In this document: in pieces, positions 16,423-24,353 of the stretch
Layout: every line of letters begins with the position of its first letter
Numbering within the stretch: position 1 is the first letter of the stretch
Assembly (NCBI GenBank): GCA_018376135.1
Contig: JAHABX010000031.1
Span: 1 to 36,338 of the forward strand
Direction: 5' to 3'
DNA length: 36,338 bases
DNA from: Clostridiales bacterium
Lineage (GTDB): Bacteria > Bacillota > Clostridia > Lachnospirales > Lachnospiraceae
Position numbers and translations under genes: made by a program
The notes under the pieces: model-generated
What the model was told of the DNA's origin: nothing
The model's input: only the letters and a program-made list of their open reading frames with translations
Database searches by the model: none

Positions 16423-17226
16423 ATGAAAACTAGATTAGATGTCCTTATGGTAGAACGGGGACTGGCAGAATCGAGAGAAAAGGCGAAGGCAGTCATCATG
16501 TCCGGCAATGTTTTTGTGGACGGACAGAGAGAGGACAAGGCAGGGACCACCTTTCCGGAGAAAGCCGTGATCGAGGTGAAGGGCTCTCCGCTGAAGTATG
16601 TGAGCCGCGGAGGACTGAAGCTGGAGAAGGCAATGAGTCATTTTGAGGTATCTCTGGAGGGGAAGGTCTGCATGGATGTGGGAGCCTCCACAGGAGGCTT
16701 TACAGACTGTATGCTGCAGAACGGAGCCGTTAAGGTCTATGCGGTAGATGTGGGAAACGGGCAGCTTGCATGGAAGCTCCGCCAGGATGAACGGGTGGTC
16801 TGTATGGAAAAGACCAATATCCGGTATGTGACAAGAGAGCATATCCAGGAGCCGGTGGAATTTGCTTCTATCGATGTGGCGTTTATTTCCCTGACCAAGG
16901 TGCTGGAGCCGGTGAAGCATCTGCTGACAGAGGACGCGCAGGTGGTTGCGCTGATCAAGCCGCAGTTTGAGGCCGGGCGTGAGCAGGTTGGCAAAAAGGG
17001 TGTGGTCCGGGACAAGAATGTTCATCTGGATGTGATACAGAGGGTCATCGCCTATGCGGTCAGCATCGGGTTTGAAGTTCTGAACCTGGAGTTTTCACCG
17101 ATCAAGGGACCTGAGGGAAATATCGAATATCTGGTTCATCTTCAGAACCATGAGGAAGGAACGACCTGGGACAATATGCCGGTAGAACCCAAGAATATCG
17201 TGGAACAGGCGCATCAGGCTTTATAA
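16423..17226 (+). CDS. tlyA: TlyA-type rRNA 2'-O-methyltransferase / hemolysin A family
   Basis: This 267-residue protein has an N-terminal S4 RNA-binding domain (about residues 3-60; RLDVLMVERGLAESREKA) and a FtsJ-like SAM-dependent methyltransferase domain. The SAM motif is DVGASTGGFTD (85-95). Further conserved sites are DVAFISLTKVLEP and LIKPQFEAGREQVGKKGVVR. In characterised members the family 2'-O-methylates cytidines in 16S/23S rRNA; the hemolysin name is historical. It is 8 bp upstream of nadK in the conserved dxs-tlyA-nadK-argR-recN order. Confidence 0.94.
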   Translation: MKTRLDVLMVERGLAESREKAKAVIMSGNVFVDGQREDKAGTTFPEKAVIEVKGSPLKYVSRGGLKLEKAMSHFEVSLEGKVCMDVGASTGGFTDCMLQNGAVKVYAVDVGNGQLAWKLRQDERVVCMEKTNIRYVTREHIQEPVEFASIDVAFISLTKVLEPVKHLLTEDAQVVALIKPQFEAGREQVGKKGVVRDKNVHLDVIQRVIAYAVSIGFEVLNLEFSPIKGPEGNIEYLVHLQNHEEGTTWDNMPVEPKNIVEQAHQAL

Positions 17227-17234
17227 AGATACCT

Positions 17235-18083
17235 ATGAGAACATTTTATATTATTGCAAACAGCGACAAGGACGAGAATCTGAAGCTTTCCGGCAGGATC
17301 GCTGATTATCTGACCTCCAGGGGGATGCGCTGTGTGATCCGCAGGGAGGAGCAGGAACACGATGGACCGCACTGCCAGCTTGGCAGGGATGAGGTGGACG
17401 GTATCCTGGTGCTGGGCGGAGACGGGACGCTTCTTCGGGCGGCGAGAGAGCTGGCAGGAAGGAAGATACCATTTCTCGGGATCAATCTGGGGCATCTGGG
17501 GTATCTTGCGGAGATCGAGCAGCAGAATATCCGACCGGCTCTGGACCGGCTGATCGCGGATGAATATACGGTGGAGGACCGTATGATGCTGTCCGGAAGC
17601 ATCTATGCGGACGGAAGCCTGGCGGGACAGGACATTGCGTTAAATGATATTGTCATGAACCGGTGCGGGAATCTCAGAGTGGTGAATTATGACATTTACG
17701 TGAATGATCAGTATCTGAATTCCTTCACGGCAGACGGGGTGATCGTGTCCACGCCCACCGGCTCCACCGGGTACAGTCTGTCCGCAGGAGGTCCGATCGT
17801 ATCGCCGACGGCGTCCATGCTGGTTCTGACGCCGATCTGTCCCCATACCCTGAATTCAAGAAGCATTGTCTTTTCCGGGGAGGAGCGGATCCGCATTCAG
17901 ATTGGAGAGAGCCGCCGCGGAGGCATGGATGAAGCATGCGTTACTTTTGACGGAGATACCTGTTTTCAGATGAAGGTAGGGGACTATGTGGAGATCGAAA
18001 GATCCACGGAGGTGACCCGCATCCTGAAAATTAATCAGGTCAGCTTTCTGGAAGTGCTCAGGGATAAGCTGACCCGGAACTGA
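17235..18083 (+). CDS. nadK: NAD kinase
   Basis: This 282-residue cytosolic enzyme phosphorylates NAD to NADP. Motifs are GGDGTLLRAAREL (61-73, catalytic Asp63), LGINLGHLGYLAEI, the NE/D-like LNDIVMNR (137-143) and the substrate site TPTGSTGYSLSAGGPI (173-188). It lies between tlyA and argR, as in most Clostridia. No oddities were seen. Confidence 0.96.
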   Translation: MRTFYIIANSDKDENLKLSGRIADYLTSRGMRCVIRREEQEHDGPHCQLGRDEVDGILVLGGDGTLLRAARELAGRKIPFLGINLGHLGYLAEIEQQNIRPALDRLIADEYTVEDRMMLSGSIYADGSLAGQDIALNDIVMNRCGNLRVVNYDIYVNDQYLNSFTADGVIVSTPTGSTGYSLSAGGPIVSPTASMLVLTPICPHTLNSRSIVFSGEERIRIQIGESRRGGMDEACVTFDGDTCFQMKVGDYVEIERSTEVTRILKINQVSFLEVLRDKLTRN

Positions 18084-18100
18084 GGAGAGGAAAGAGCTGT

Positions 18101-18553
18101 ATGAAACGGAAAAGACTTGAGAAGATTATCGAACTAGTTGAGAAATATGACATAGAGACCCAGGATGAGCTTGCAGACCATCTGTTTCAGGAAGGCTTTC
18201 AGGTGACTCAGGCAACGGTCTCCCGGGATATCCGGGAGCTGAAGCTGTCCAAGGTGCCCGGACGGGAGGGGCGTCAGAAATATGCGCTTTTGAATCATCA
18301 GGATCATCAGATGGCAGAAAAATACGTGGGGATCCTGCGCCAGGCATTTGTATCCATGGACTGTGCTCAGAATATACTTGTGATCAAGACCGTGTCCGGT
18401 ATGGCAATGGCAGTTGCGGCGGCACTGGATCAGATCGGATGGAAAGAGATCGTAGGATGTATCGCCGGGGACGACACGGTAATGTGCGTTGTCCGCACGG
18501 CAGAGGATACGGGAGCCGTTATGACAGAACTGGAGAATATCGTAAGAAGATAG
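18101..18553 (+). CDS. argR: Arginine repressor ArgR/AhrC
   Basis: This 150-residue arginine-responsive regulator has a winged helix-turn-helix at about residues 1-65 (TQDELADHL, then TQATVSRDIRELKL). The C-terminal hexamerisation and arginine-binding domain carries GCIAGDDT (119-126); Asp residues at this site bind arginine in the family. No arginine biosynthesis genes are nearby. Its position before recN is the conserved Firmicutes arrangement. Confidence 0.95.
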   Translation: MKRKRLEKIIELVEKYDIETQDELADHLFQEGFQVTQATVSRDIRELKLSKVPGREGRQKYALLNHQDHQMAEKYVGILRQAFVSMDCAQNILVIKTVSGMAMAVAAALDQIGWKEIVGCIAGDDTVMCVVRTAEDTGAVMTELENIVRR

Positions 18554-18563
18554 AGGTAAAGGG

Positions 18564-20252
18564 ATGCTGCTTCATTTACATGTGAAAAATCTTGCCCTGA
18601 TCCGGGAGACAGAGATTGATTTTACCGGGGGGCTGAACATACTGACGGGAGAGACCGGTGCGGGAAAATCCATTATCATCGGTTCCATGACCATGGCGCT
18701 GGGCGGAAAGGTATCCAGGGAGATGCTGCGTCCGGATGCGGATTACGCACTGGTGGAGCTGGTCTTCTTGGCGGACTCTCCGGAGCTTCTGATGAAGCTT
18801 GAGGAGCTGGGGATCCCGGTGGAGGACGGACAGTTGATCCTGTCCAGAAAGATTTCCGGCAGCCGGAGCATCTGCCGGCTGAACGGAGAGACCGTCAGCA
18901 CATCTGTTCTGAAGGAGGTATCCTCCTGTCTGATCGATATCCACGGACAGCATGAGCATCAGTCTCTGCTGCATAAGAAAAAGCATCTGGAGATCCTGGA
19001 TGCCTATGCCCATGAGGAACTGGCATCTGTAAAAGAAAAGCTTTCAGAGGTCTGGAAGGAATGCCAGAGGCTCCAAAGAGAGCTGGAACAGGTCTCTCTG
19101 GATGAGAATGCCAGAATGAGGGAGCAGTCTCTGCTGGAATTCGAGATCCAGGAGATCGGAGAGGCAGAGTTAAAGGACGGAGAGGATGAACGCCTGGAGC
19201 AGTGCTATCGGAAGATGGTCAACGGAAAGCAGATCCTGGAGGCACTGGTTCTGGTGCAGCAGCTCTGTGCAGGAGAGGATTCCTCAGCCTCAGAGCAGGT
19301 GGGAAGGGCATGCAGAGAACTGCTTGCGGTGACCAGATATGATGAGGCGCTGGAAGGGCTTGGAAGCCAGCTGCAGGAGATCGACAGTATGCTGGGAGAC
19401 TTTGGAAGAGAGCTTTCAGATTATATGGAAGCTTTGGAGTTCTCCGAGCAGGAGTATCGGGAGACGGAAGAGCGGCTGAATCTGGTCAATCATCTGAAGG
19501 CAAAATATGGTTCCACCATAGGCGCCGTCAGAGCATATCAGGAGGAGAAGCAGAAGCGGCTGGATATTCTGGTGAATTTTGAGCAGTATACAGAGAAGCT
19601 CCGTCAGGATCATGACCGGATGATGGAGCATATGAAGGAACTCTGCGCCAAAGCGCATGAGATCCGGAAGGATGCAGCGGAAAAGCTTTCGGAGCAGATG
19701 CGGATGCAGCTTGCGGAGCTGAATTTTCTGGATGTGCAGTTTGAGACGGCAGTGGAAGAGACAGAGCATCTGTCTGCCTTAGGCTGGGATGATGTGGAAT
19801 TCCTTATATCCACCAATCCGGGAGAACCTTTAAAGCCCCTTGGAAGGATCGCTTCCGGCGGAGAGCTGTCCAGAGTGATGCTTGCCATCAAGACGGTCAT
19901 GGCAGATCAGGACGCCATCGGTACCGTTATTTTTGATGAGATCGATGCGGGAATCAGCGGAAGGACGGCACAGAGAGTATCAGAGAAGCTGGCAGTCATC
20001 GGTCAGAGCCGTCAGGTCATCTGTATCACTCACCTTGCCCAGCTTGCGGCTATGGCGGATAGCCATTACTGTATTGAGAAACGGGCAGTGGACGGAAGTA
20101 CGGTAACCGGAATCCGCAGGCTCTGCGGAGAGGAAGTGACCGGTGAGCTGGCGCGTATTCTGGGAGGAGCCGAGATCACAGAGGCTGTGCTGGACAATGC
20201 GAAAGAGATGAGACAGCTGGCGCTTCAATACAAAAGTGAAATAAAAAAATAA
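18564..20252 (+). CDS. recN: DNA repair protein RecN
   Basis: This 562-residue SMC-like ATPase acts early in double-strand break repair. The N-terminal Walker A is GETGAGKS (29-36). A long coiled-coil middle covers about residues 150-400. The C-terminal ABC half has the signature RIASGGELSRVMLAIK, Walker B VIFDEIDAGISG and the switch ITHLAQLAAMAD. Length and architecture are normal for RecN. It follows argR by 10 bp. Confidence 0.96.
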   Translation: MLLHLHVKNLALIRETEIDFTGGLNILTGETGAGKSIIIGSMTMALGGKVSREMLRPDADYALVELVFLADSPELLMKLEELGIPVEDGQLILSRKISGSRSICRLNGETVSTSVLKEVSSCLIDIHGQHEHQSLLHKKKHLEILDAYAHEELASVKEKLSEVWKECQRLQRELEQVSLDENARMREQSLLEFEIQEIGEAELKDGEDERLEQCYRKMVNGKQILEALVLVQQLCAGEDSSASEQVGRACRELLAVTRYDEALEGLGSQLQEIDSMLGDFGRELSDYMEALEFSEQEYRETEERLNLVNHLKAKYGSTIGAVRAYQEEKQKRLDILVNFEQYTEKLRQDHDRMMEHMKELCAKAHEIRKDAAEKLSEQMRMQLAELNFLDVQFETAVEETEHLSALGWDDVEFLISTNPGEPLKPLGRIASGGELSRVMLAIKTVMADQDAIGTVIFDEIDAGISGRTAQRVSEKLAVIGQSRQVICITHLAQLAAMADSHYCIEKRAVDGSTVTGIRRLCGEEVTGELARILGGAEITEAVLDNAKEMRQLALQYKSEIKK

Positions 20253-20280
20253 CAGGGAAAAACTGACAGTAAATTTGGGC

Positions 20281-20332
20281 GGTTTCATGCAGACACTAAT
20301 CAAAAAGTGTGAAAGGTGTGGCTGCATGAACC
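20281..20332 (+). repeat. Inverted repeat enclosing the spoIVB start codon
   Basis: TTCATGCAG (20284-20292) pairs perfectly with CTGCATGAA (20322-20330). The stem extends by ACAC/GTGT (20293-20296 with 20316-20319, GG bulge) and GG/CC (20281-20282 with 20331-20332, one bulge). The presumed ATG (20326) lies inside the right arm and the AAAGGTG ribosome site is in the loop side. Confidence 0.6.
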
Positions 20333-21441
20333 GTCTAAAAATTTATCGTGCCTGTCTGATCGTGAGCCTGATCGCCTCGATCGCGCTGTTTTTCTTCTAT
20401 ACCAGATGGTATCTGAATACGCAGATCCCGGATGTGATCCGCGTGGGCGCAGGAGAAGAGCATACGCTGAATCTTGGAATCAAGGAAGTATCTGTACAGG
20501 TGGTGGAGAAGAAGAAAGTAATTCCCGGAGGGATTCCCATCGGTATTTATCTGGAGACAGAGGGAGTCTATGTGGTGGGAACCGGAGAGGTTGCATGTGC
20601 GGACGGACTGAATTATGAACCGGCATATCAGGCGGTACAGTCCGGTGACTATATTCTGGCAGTCAATGGAAAAAGAGTCCATGATACAGATGAACTGATC
20701 GCCTGTGTACAGGCGAACGAGACAGATACATTGATTCTCAAGCTTATGCGGAATTCGGAAGTGATACAGGTGCGTCTGAATGCCGTTCAGTCAGAGGATG
20801 AGGATTATAAGCTGGGAATCTGGGTAAAGGATGATATTCAGGGGATCGGAACACTTACTTATATTACGGAGGATCTGCAGTTCGGCGCGCTGGGACACGG
20901 AATTACCGATACGGATACGGGAGATCTTCTGGAGACCTCCAGAGGATCTCTGTATGATACGAGCATTCTGGATATTGTCCGGGGCGAGAAGGGAACGCCG
21001 GGGGAAATCAGCGGTATGATCACTTATTCAGACCGTCATGTAAGGGGAGAGATTACCCGGAATACTTCTGCAGGAATTTTCGGGGTCACTGACCATAATC
21101 TTATGGAGGAGATCAGGTCGGAACCGGTGGAGGTGGCGTTCAAGCAGGAAATCGTTCCGGGAACTGCCTGTATCCGCAGCTTCCTGTCAGGTGAGTGGAA
21201 GGAATATGAGATCCAGATCCAGGAGATCCGGTTAAATGAAAATGATGTGAATAAAGGAATGGTCTTTCAGGTCACGGATCCGGAGCTTTTAGAGCTGACC
21301 GGAGGGGTGATCCAGGGAATGTCCGGATCCCCGATCCTCCAGAACGGAAAGCTGATCGGTGCGGTGACCCATGTTTTTGTCAATGATCCCACACAGGGAT
21401 ATGGAATCTTTGCCGAGACGATGATGAGTGCGGCGGAATAA
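20326..21441 (+). CDS. spoIVB: SpoIVB sporulation peptidase (S55 family)
   Basis: This serine peptidase of about 371 residues in the forespore signals across the outer forespore membrane and, in Bacillus, triggers SpoIVFB and pro-sigma-K processing. A single N-terminal membrane helix spans about residues 8-30. A PDZ domain spans about 74-150 (YQAVQSGDYILAVNGKRV). The peptidase domain has H191 (FGALGHGI) and Ser333/Ser335 in GMSGSPI, followed by GAVTHVFVNDPTQGYGIF. The frame is open from a TTG at 20275, but the ATG at 20326 with AAAGGTG upstream gives a normal signal anchor. A NUDIX gene follows in place of the usual downstream spo0A. Confidence 0.92.
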   Translation: MNRLKIYRACLIVSLIASIALFFFYTRWYLNTQIPDVIRVGAGEEHTLNLGIKEVSVQVVEKKKVIPGGIPIGIYLETEGVYVVGTGEVACADGLNYEPAYQAVQSGDYILAVNGKRVHDTDELIACVQANETDTLILKLMRNSEVIQVRLNAVQSEDEDYKLGIWVKDDIQGIGTLTYITEDLQFGALGHGITDTDTGDLLETSRGSLYDTSILDIVRGEKGTPGEISGMITYSDRHVRGEITRNTSAGIFGVTDHNLMEEIRSEPVEVAFKQEIVPGTACIRSFLSGEWKEYEIQIQEIRLNENDVNKGMVFQVTDPELLELTGGVIQGMSGSPILQNGKLIGAVTHVFVNDPTQGYGIFAETMMSAAE

Positions 21442-21459
21442 CGGAAAGGAATCATACAA

Positions 21460-21945
21460 ATGAGAAGTCCCATGACGACCCTGTGTTATATTGAACAGGA
21501 TGGAAAATATCTGATGATGCACCGGATCAAGAAGGAGCATGATATCAACGAAGGAAAATGGATCGGTATCGGAGGACATTTTGAACCGGGAGAGAGTCCG
21601 GAGGAATGTCTTTTAAGGGAAGCCCGGGAGGAGACAGGACTTCGTCTGACCTCCTGGCATTTCCGGGGGATCGTCACATTTACGGCAGATAACTGCCCCA
21701 CAGAGTATATGTGCCTGTATACAGCAGATGCGTTTGAAGGAACACTGGTGGAGGACTGCCGGGAAGGAGTCCTGAAATGGGTTCCCAGGGAAGAGGTATG
21801 CAGCCTCAGTCTGTGGGAAGGAGATCGGGTGTTTCTGGAGCTTCTGACCAGGGACGCACCCTTTTTCTCCCTGAAGCTTACTTATGAATCTGACCGCCTG
21901 GTGGAGTGTGTGCTGGACGGTAAGACGATCGGACGCCAGGAATAG
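21460..21945 (+). CDS. NUDIX hydrolase, 8-oxo-dGTPase-like
   Basis: This 161-residue pyrophosphohydrolase has a complete Nudix box at residues 39-61 (GHFEPGES ... REAREETGL), with the REAREE glutamates for metal binding. WIGIGGH before the box and CREGVLKWVPREEV after it resemble the MutT/YtkD-like nucleotide-sanitising subgroup. The exact substrate is uncertain. It starts 18 bp after spoIVB with AAAGGA upstream. Its last 64 bases overlap the 3' end of the convergent AraC-type gene. Confidence 0.88.
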   Translation: MRSPMTTLCYIEQDGKYLMMHRIKKEHDINEGKWIGIGGHFEPGESPEECLLREAREETGLRLTSWHFRGIVTFTADNCPTEYMCLYTADAFEGTLVEDCREGVLKWVPREEVCSLSLWEGDRVFLELLTRDAPFFSLKLTYESDRLVECVLDGKTIGRQE

Positions 21946-22772
21946 AGCGTCCGATATTTTTTTGCAGAAATTCCGGTCTCCTTTTTGAAGATGCGGCAGA
22001 AATAATTGTAATCGGAAAAGCCCACCCGGGCAGATATCTCGCTTACTGTCAGGTCGGTTCCCTTCAAAAGCTCCTTTGCCTTTTCCATGCGGAGCCGGCG
22101 GATGTACTGGGCGATGCCGCAGCCCAGATATTTTTCGCAGGAGGCATAGAGCTTGCTCCGGCTGATCTGGAAATCGGCAGCAATCTGTTCCACTGACAGT
22201 TCCTCTGAAAGATGGCTGTTCAGATAGTGTTCCAGATTTTTAGAGAAATTCTGCCGTCTGGCGGACATGAGATGCTTGAGCAGTACATAGAAGGTGCAGG
22301 CTTCCAGAATCTTTGCCGCGGCGTGAATCTGCTCCTGGCTCTTACGTTCGATCTGAAGAAATTCCTGTACAGGTTCCTTTGGCAGTATGCCGTTTTTGGC
22401 AAAGGCATTTTGGATCAGCGCCGACAATTCTCTGTCATTTTCCGTATCCGTGATCTGACCGAACATGATATATCCGATGACCATACCGTTCTCGATCAGC
22501 GGTGCGGCTGCTTCGATCAGTCCGGCGTGGCAGTGATAGACGATCAGCTCGGAAGTCTTCCTGCAGTGGTCAAAGGAACGCTGATTACTGTCCATACATT
22601 TTTTTCGACAGTGGGGAGTATCCTGCATCTTCCGGCAGAAGGCACAGTGAGAGTCCGGGTAGGCAATAACTTCTCTGTAGTCTGTATCAAAGACGACGAT
22701 CTTGATTCCGGTCAGCAGATAAAAATCCTTCAAAAGTGCTTCCAGTTCTTCTGTATTCAGATGCGCGATCAA
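21882..22772 (-). CDS. PocR-domain AraC-family transcriptional regulator
   Basis: This is a 296-residue regulator. The N-terminal ~165 residues resemble the PocR sensory domain: cysteine-rich (C43, C46, C55, C59, C70, C81) with CHAGLIEAAAPLIENGMVIGY (as C81-A90 then P91-Y101) and FGQI. The C-terminal ~100 residues are an AraC helix-turn-helix pair (LSVEQIAADFQISRSKLYASCEK and LTVSEISARVGFSDYNYFCRIFKKETG, each in part). In characterised members PocR domains sense small polyols such as propanediol or glycerol. It is divergent from the sugar operon and so is the likely activator. The last ~20 residues are encoded antisense to the NUDIX gene. Confidence 0.88.
   Translation of the reverse strand: MIAHLNTEELEALLKDFYLLTGIKIVVFDTDYREVIAYPDSHCAFCRKMQDTPHCRKKCMDSNQRSFDHCRKTSELIVYHCHAGLIEAAAPLIENGMVIGYIMFGQITDTENDRELSALIQNAFAKNGILPKEPVQEFLQIERKSQEQIHAAAKILEACTFYVLLKHLMSARRQNFSKNLEHYLNSHLSEELSVEQIAADFQISRSKLYASCEKYLGCGIAQYIRRLRMEKAKELLKGTDLTVSEISARVGFSDYNYFCRIFKKETGISAKKYRTLYSWRPIVLPSSTHSTRRSDS
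21928..21963 (+). terminator. Terminator of the NUDIX gene inside the AraC coding region
   Basis: TCGGACGC (21929-21936) and GCGTCCGA (21947-21954) form a perfect 8-bp stem with a 10-nt loop holding the NUDIX stop, followed by TATTTTTTT. The whole element lies within the 3' end of the minus-strand regulator gene. Confidence 0.88.
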
Positions 22773-22807
22773 GGCGGGTTCTCCTTTCCTGGCAGGGTTT
22801 TTCTTTT

Positions 22808-22836
22808 ACTATATCAGAATGGTCCGATATGGTAAA
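22808..22836 (-). promoter_or_regulatory. Promoter of the PocR/AraC regulator
   Basis: On the minus strand TTTACC (complement of 22831-22836), a 17-bp spacer and TATAGT (complement of 22808-22813) lie about 35 nt upstream of the regulator start. Confidence 0.6.
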
Positions 22837-22858
22837 TACATTTTGAAAAAAAGACAAA

Positions 22859-22887
22859 TTTACAGTTTTTTGGATGGAATTTACTAT
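22859..22887 (+). promoter_or_regulatory. Promoter of the sugar catabolic operon
   Basis: TTTACA (22859-22864), a 17-bp spacer and TACTAT (22882-22887) lie 54 nt before the isomerase ATG. The A/T-rich stretch between this and the divergent promoter (22837-22858) is the likely regulator-binding zone. The sequence TTTACTAT recurs at 22805 and 22881. Confidence 0.6.
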
Positions 22888-22940
22888 CAGGAAACCGGGA
22901 AAACAGGTATGATGAAAGGAGAGAGAAAGGGGGATCCGGT

Positions 22941-24335
22941 ATGAGATTTGCACTGTATTTTGGAAACAGGGGATTTATGCCCGCGGAACTGATCGAGGGA
23001 GCCAGAGAGGATATGGTGAAGGCGGTAACGGAGGCAGGATATGAGTATTTGATCATGGATAAGGAGGCTACCCGCTATGGGGCGGTGGAGACGAGAGATG
23101 AAGGACGTCTTTATGCCAGATGGCTGAAATCCCATGAGGGAGAATATGACGGCGTGATTTTGTGTCAGCCCATCTTTATCGATGAAAATGGTGCGATCAC
23201 AGCGCTTCAGGATGCAGGTGTGCCGATTCTGATGCAGGCATACCCGGATGAGATCGGGAAGATGGATTTTAAGCACCGCAGGGATGCATTCTGCGGAAAG
23301 TTTTCGGTGACGGATGTATTTGAGCAGTATCAGGTGCCTTATACGGTCATGACGCCTCATGTGGTGCATCCACGATCGGAAGCATTTGCGCAGAACCTTC
23401 ATGATTTTGCAGGAATCTGCCGGGTGGTAAACGGTATGAAGCGCTTTACCATCGGATGCATCGGAGCCAGAACGACGGCATTCAAGACCGTTCGTTTTGA
23501 TGAGGTGACCATGCAGCGGCATGGCATCAATGTGGAGTCCTTTGACCTGTCGGAGCTGTTCGAGCTGGTGCGGGGAAAAGCGGATGATGATGAAAAGGTG
23601 CTGGCGAAAAAGGAAGTGCTGGAGAATTATACGGATTTTACCAAGGTGCCGGAGGAGAAAAAACAGATGCTGGCGAAGATCAGTGTCGTGATTGATGAAT
23701 ACATAGAGGCTTATCATCTGGATGCCATTGCTCTTCGCTGCTGGAATGAGATGGAGACATATCTGAGAGTCTGTCCCTGTGTGCTGCTCAGTGAGCTGAA
23801 TGACAGAGGAATCGTGGCTTCCTGTGAGATCGATATGTGTTCTGCCATTACCATGAGGGCGCTTCAGCTTGCGACGGAAGGTCCGGCAGCCTGTCTGGAC
23901 TGGAACAACAATTACGGGGAAGATCCTGACAAGGTGATTCTGTTCCATTGCGGTTCTACAGCGCAGAAGCTGATGAAGGCAAAAGGCAAGGTGGGTTCCC
24001 ATAAGATGTTCGATAAGGGAGACCCGGGCAGCGGCTGGGGCGTCAATGAGGGAAGAATCGGTTCCTTCCCCATGACATTTACCAATTGTAAGACAGAAAA
24101 CGGAAAGATCACGATCTATGTCAGCGAGGGTGAATTTACGGAGGACGAGATCGAGGCAGAATATTTTGGATGCGGCGGCGTGGCAAGGATCCCGGATCTG
24201 CAGAAGAAGCTGATCCGTCTGGCAAGAGGAGGCTTCAAGCACCATACCACAGTGGCAAACGGACATGTGAAGCATATTCTGGAGGAAGCATTCCGATATT
24301 ATCTGGGGTATGATCTGGTCTCCATCGAGGACTAG
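22941..24335 (+). CDS. L-fucose/L-arabinose isomerase family sugar isomerase
   Basis: This 464-residue protein has the fold signature of the FucI/AraA aldose-ketose isomerase superfamily. An N-terminal Rossmann-like half contains GVILCQPIFI and IGCIGARTTAFKTVRFDE. A second half contains RCWNEME (E270), the CEIDM site (E296/D298) and LFHCGST (H336). These acidic and His residues are candidate divalent-metal ligands by analogy with FucI. It is shorter than L-fucose isomerase (~590 residues) and too divergent to name a substrate. AGGGGG lies 8 nt before the ATG. It is the first gene of a four-gene operon with a kinase, an epimerase-like protein and an aldolase. Confidence 0.8.
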   Translation: MRFALYFGNRGFMPAELIEGAREDMVKAVTEAGYEYLIMDKEATRYGAVETRDEGRLYARWLKSHEGEYDGVILCQPIFIDENGAITALQDAGVPILMQAYPDEIGKMDFKHRRDAFCGKFSVTDVFEQYQVPYTVMTPHVVHPRSEAFAQNLHDFAGICRVVNGMKRFTIGCIGARTTAFKTVRFDEVTMQRHGINVESFDLSELFELVRGKADDDEKVLAKKEVLENYTDFTKVPEEKKQMLAKISVVIDEYIEAYHLDAIALRCWNEMETYLRVCPCVLLSELNDRGIVASCEIDMCSAITMRALQLATEGPAACLDWNNNYGEDPDKVILFHCGSTAQKLMKAKGKVGSHKMFDKGDPGSGWGVNEGRIGSFPMTFTNCKTENGKITIYVSEGEFTEDEIEAEYFGCGGVARIPDLQKKLIRLARGGFKHHTTVANGHVKHILEEAFRYYLGYDLVSIED

Positions 24336-24353
24336 GGAGTAAGGAGGTGCAGT

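Noticed and set aside
22941..24335. Naming the isomerase fucI or araA
   Set aside because: Length and motifs are only superfamily-level matches. The neighbouring aldolase is of another class from the fucose and arabinose routes.
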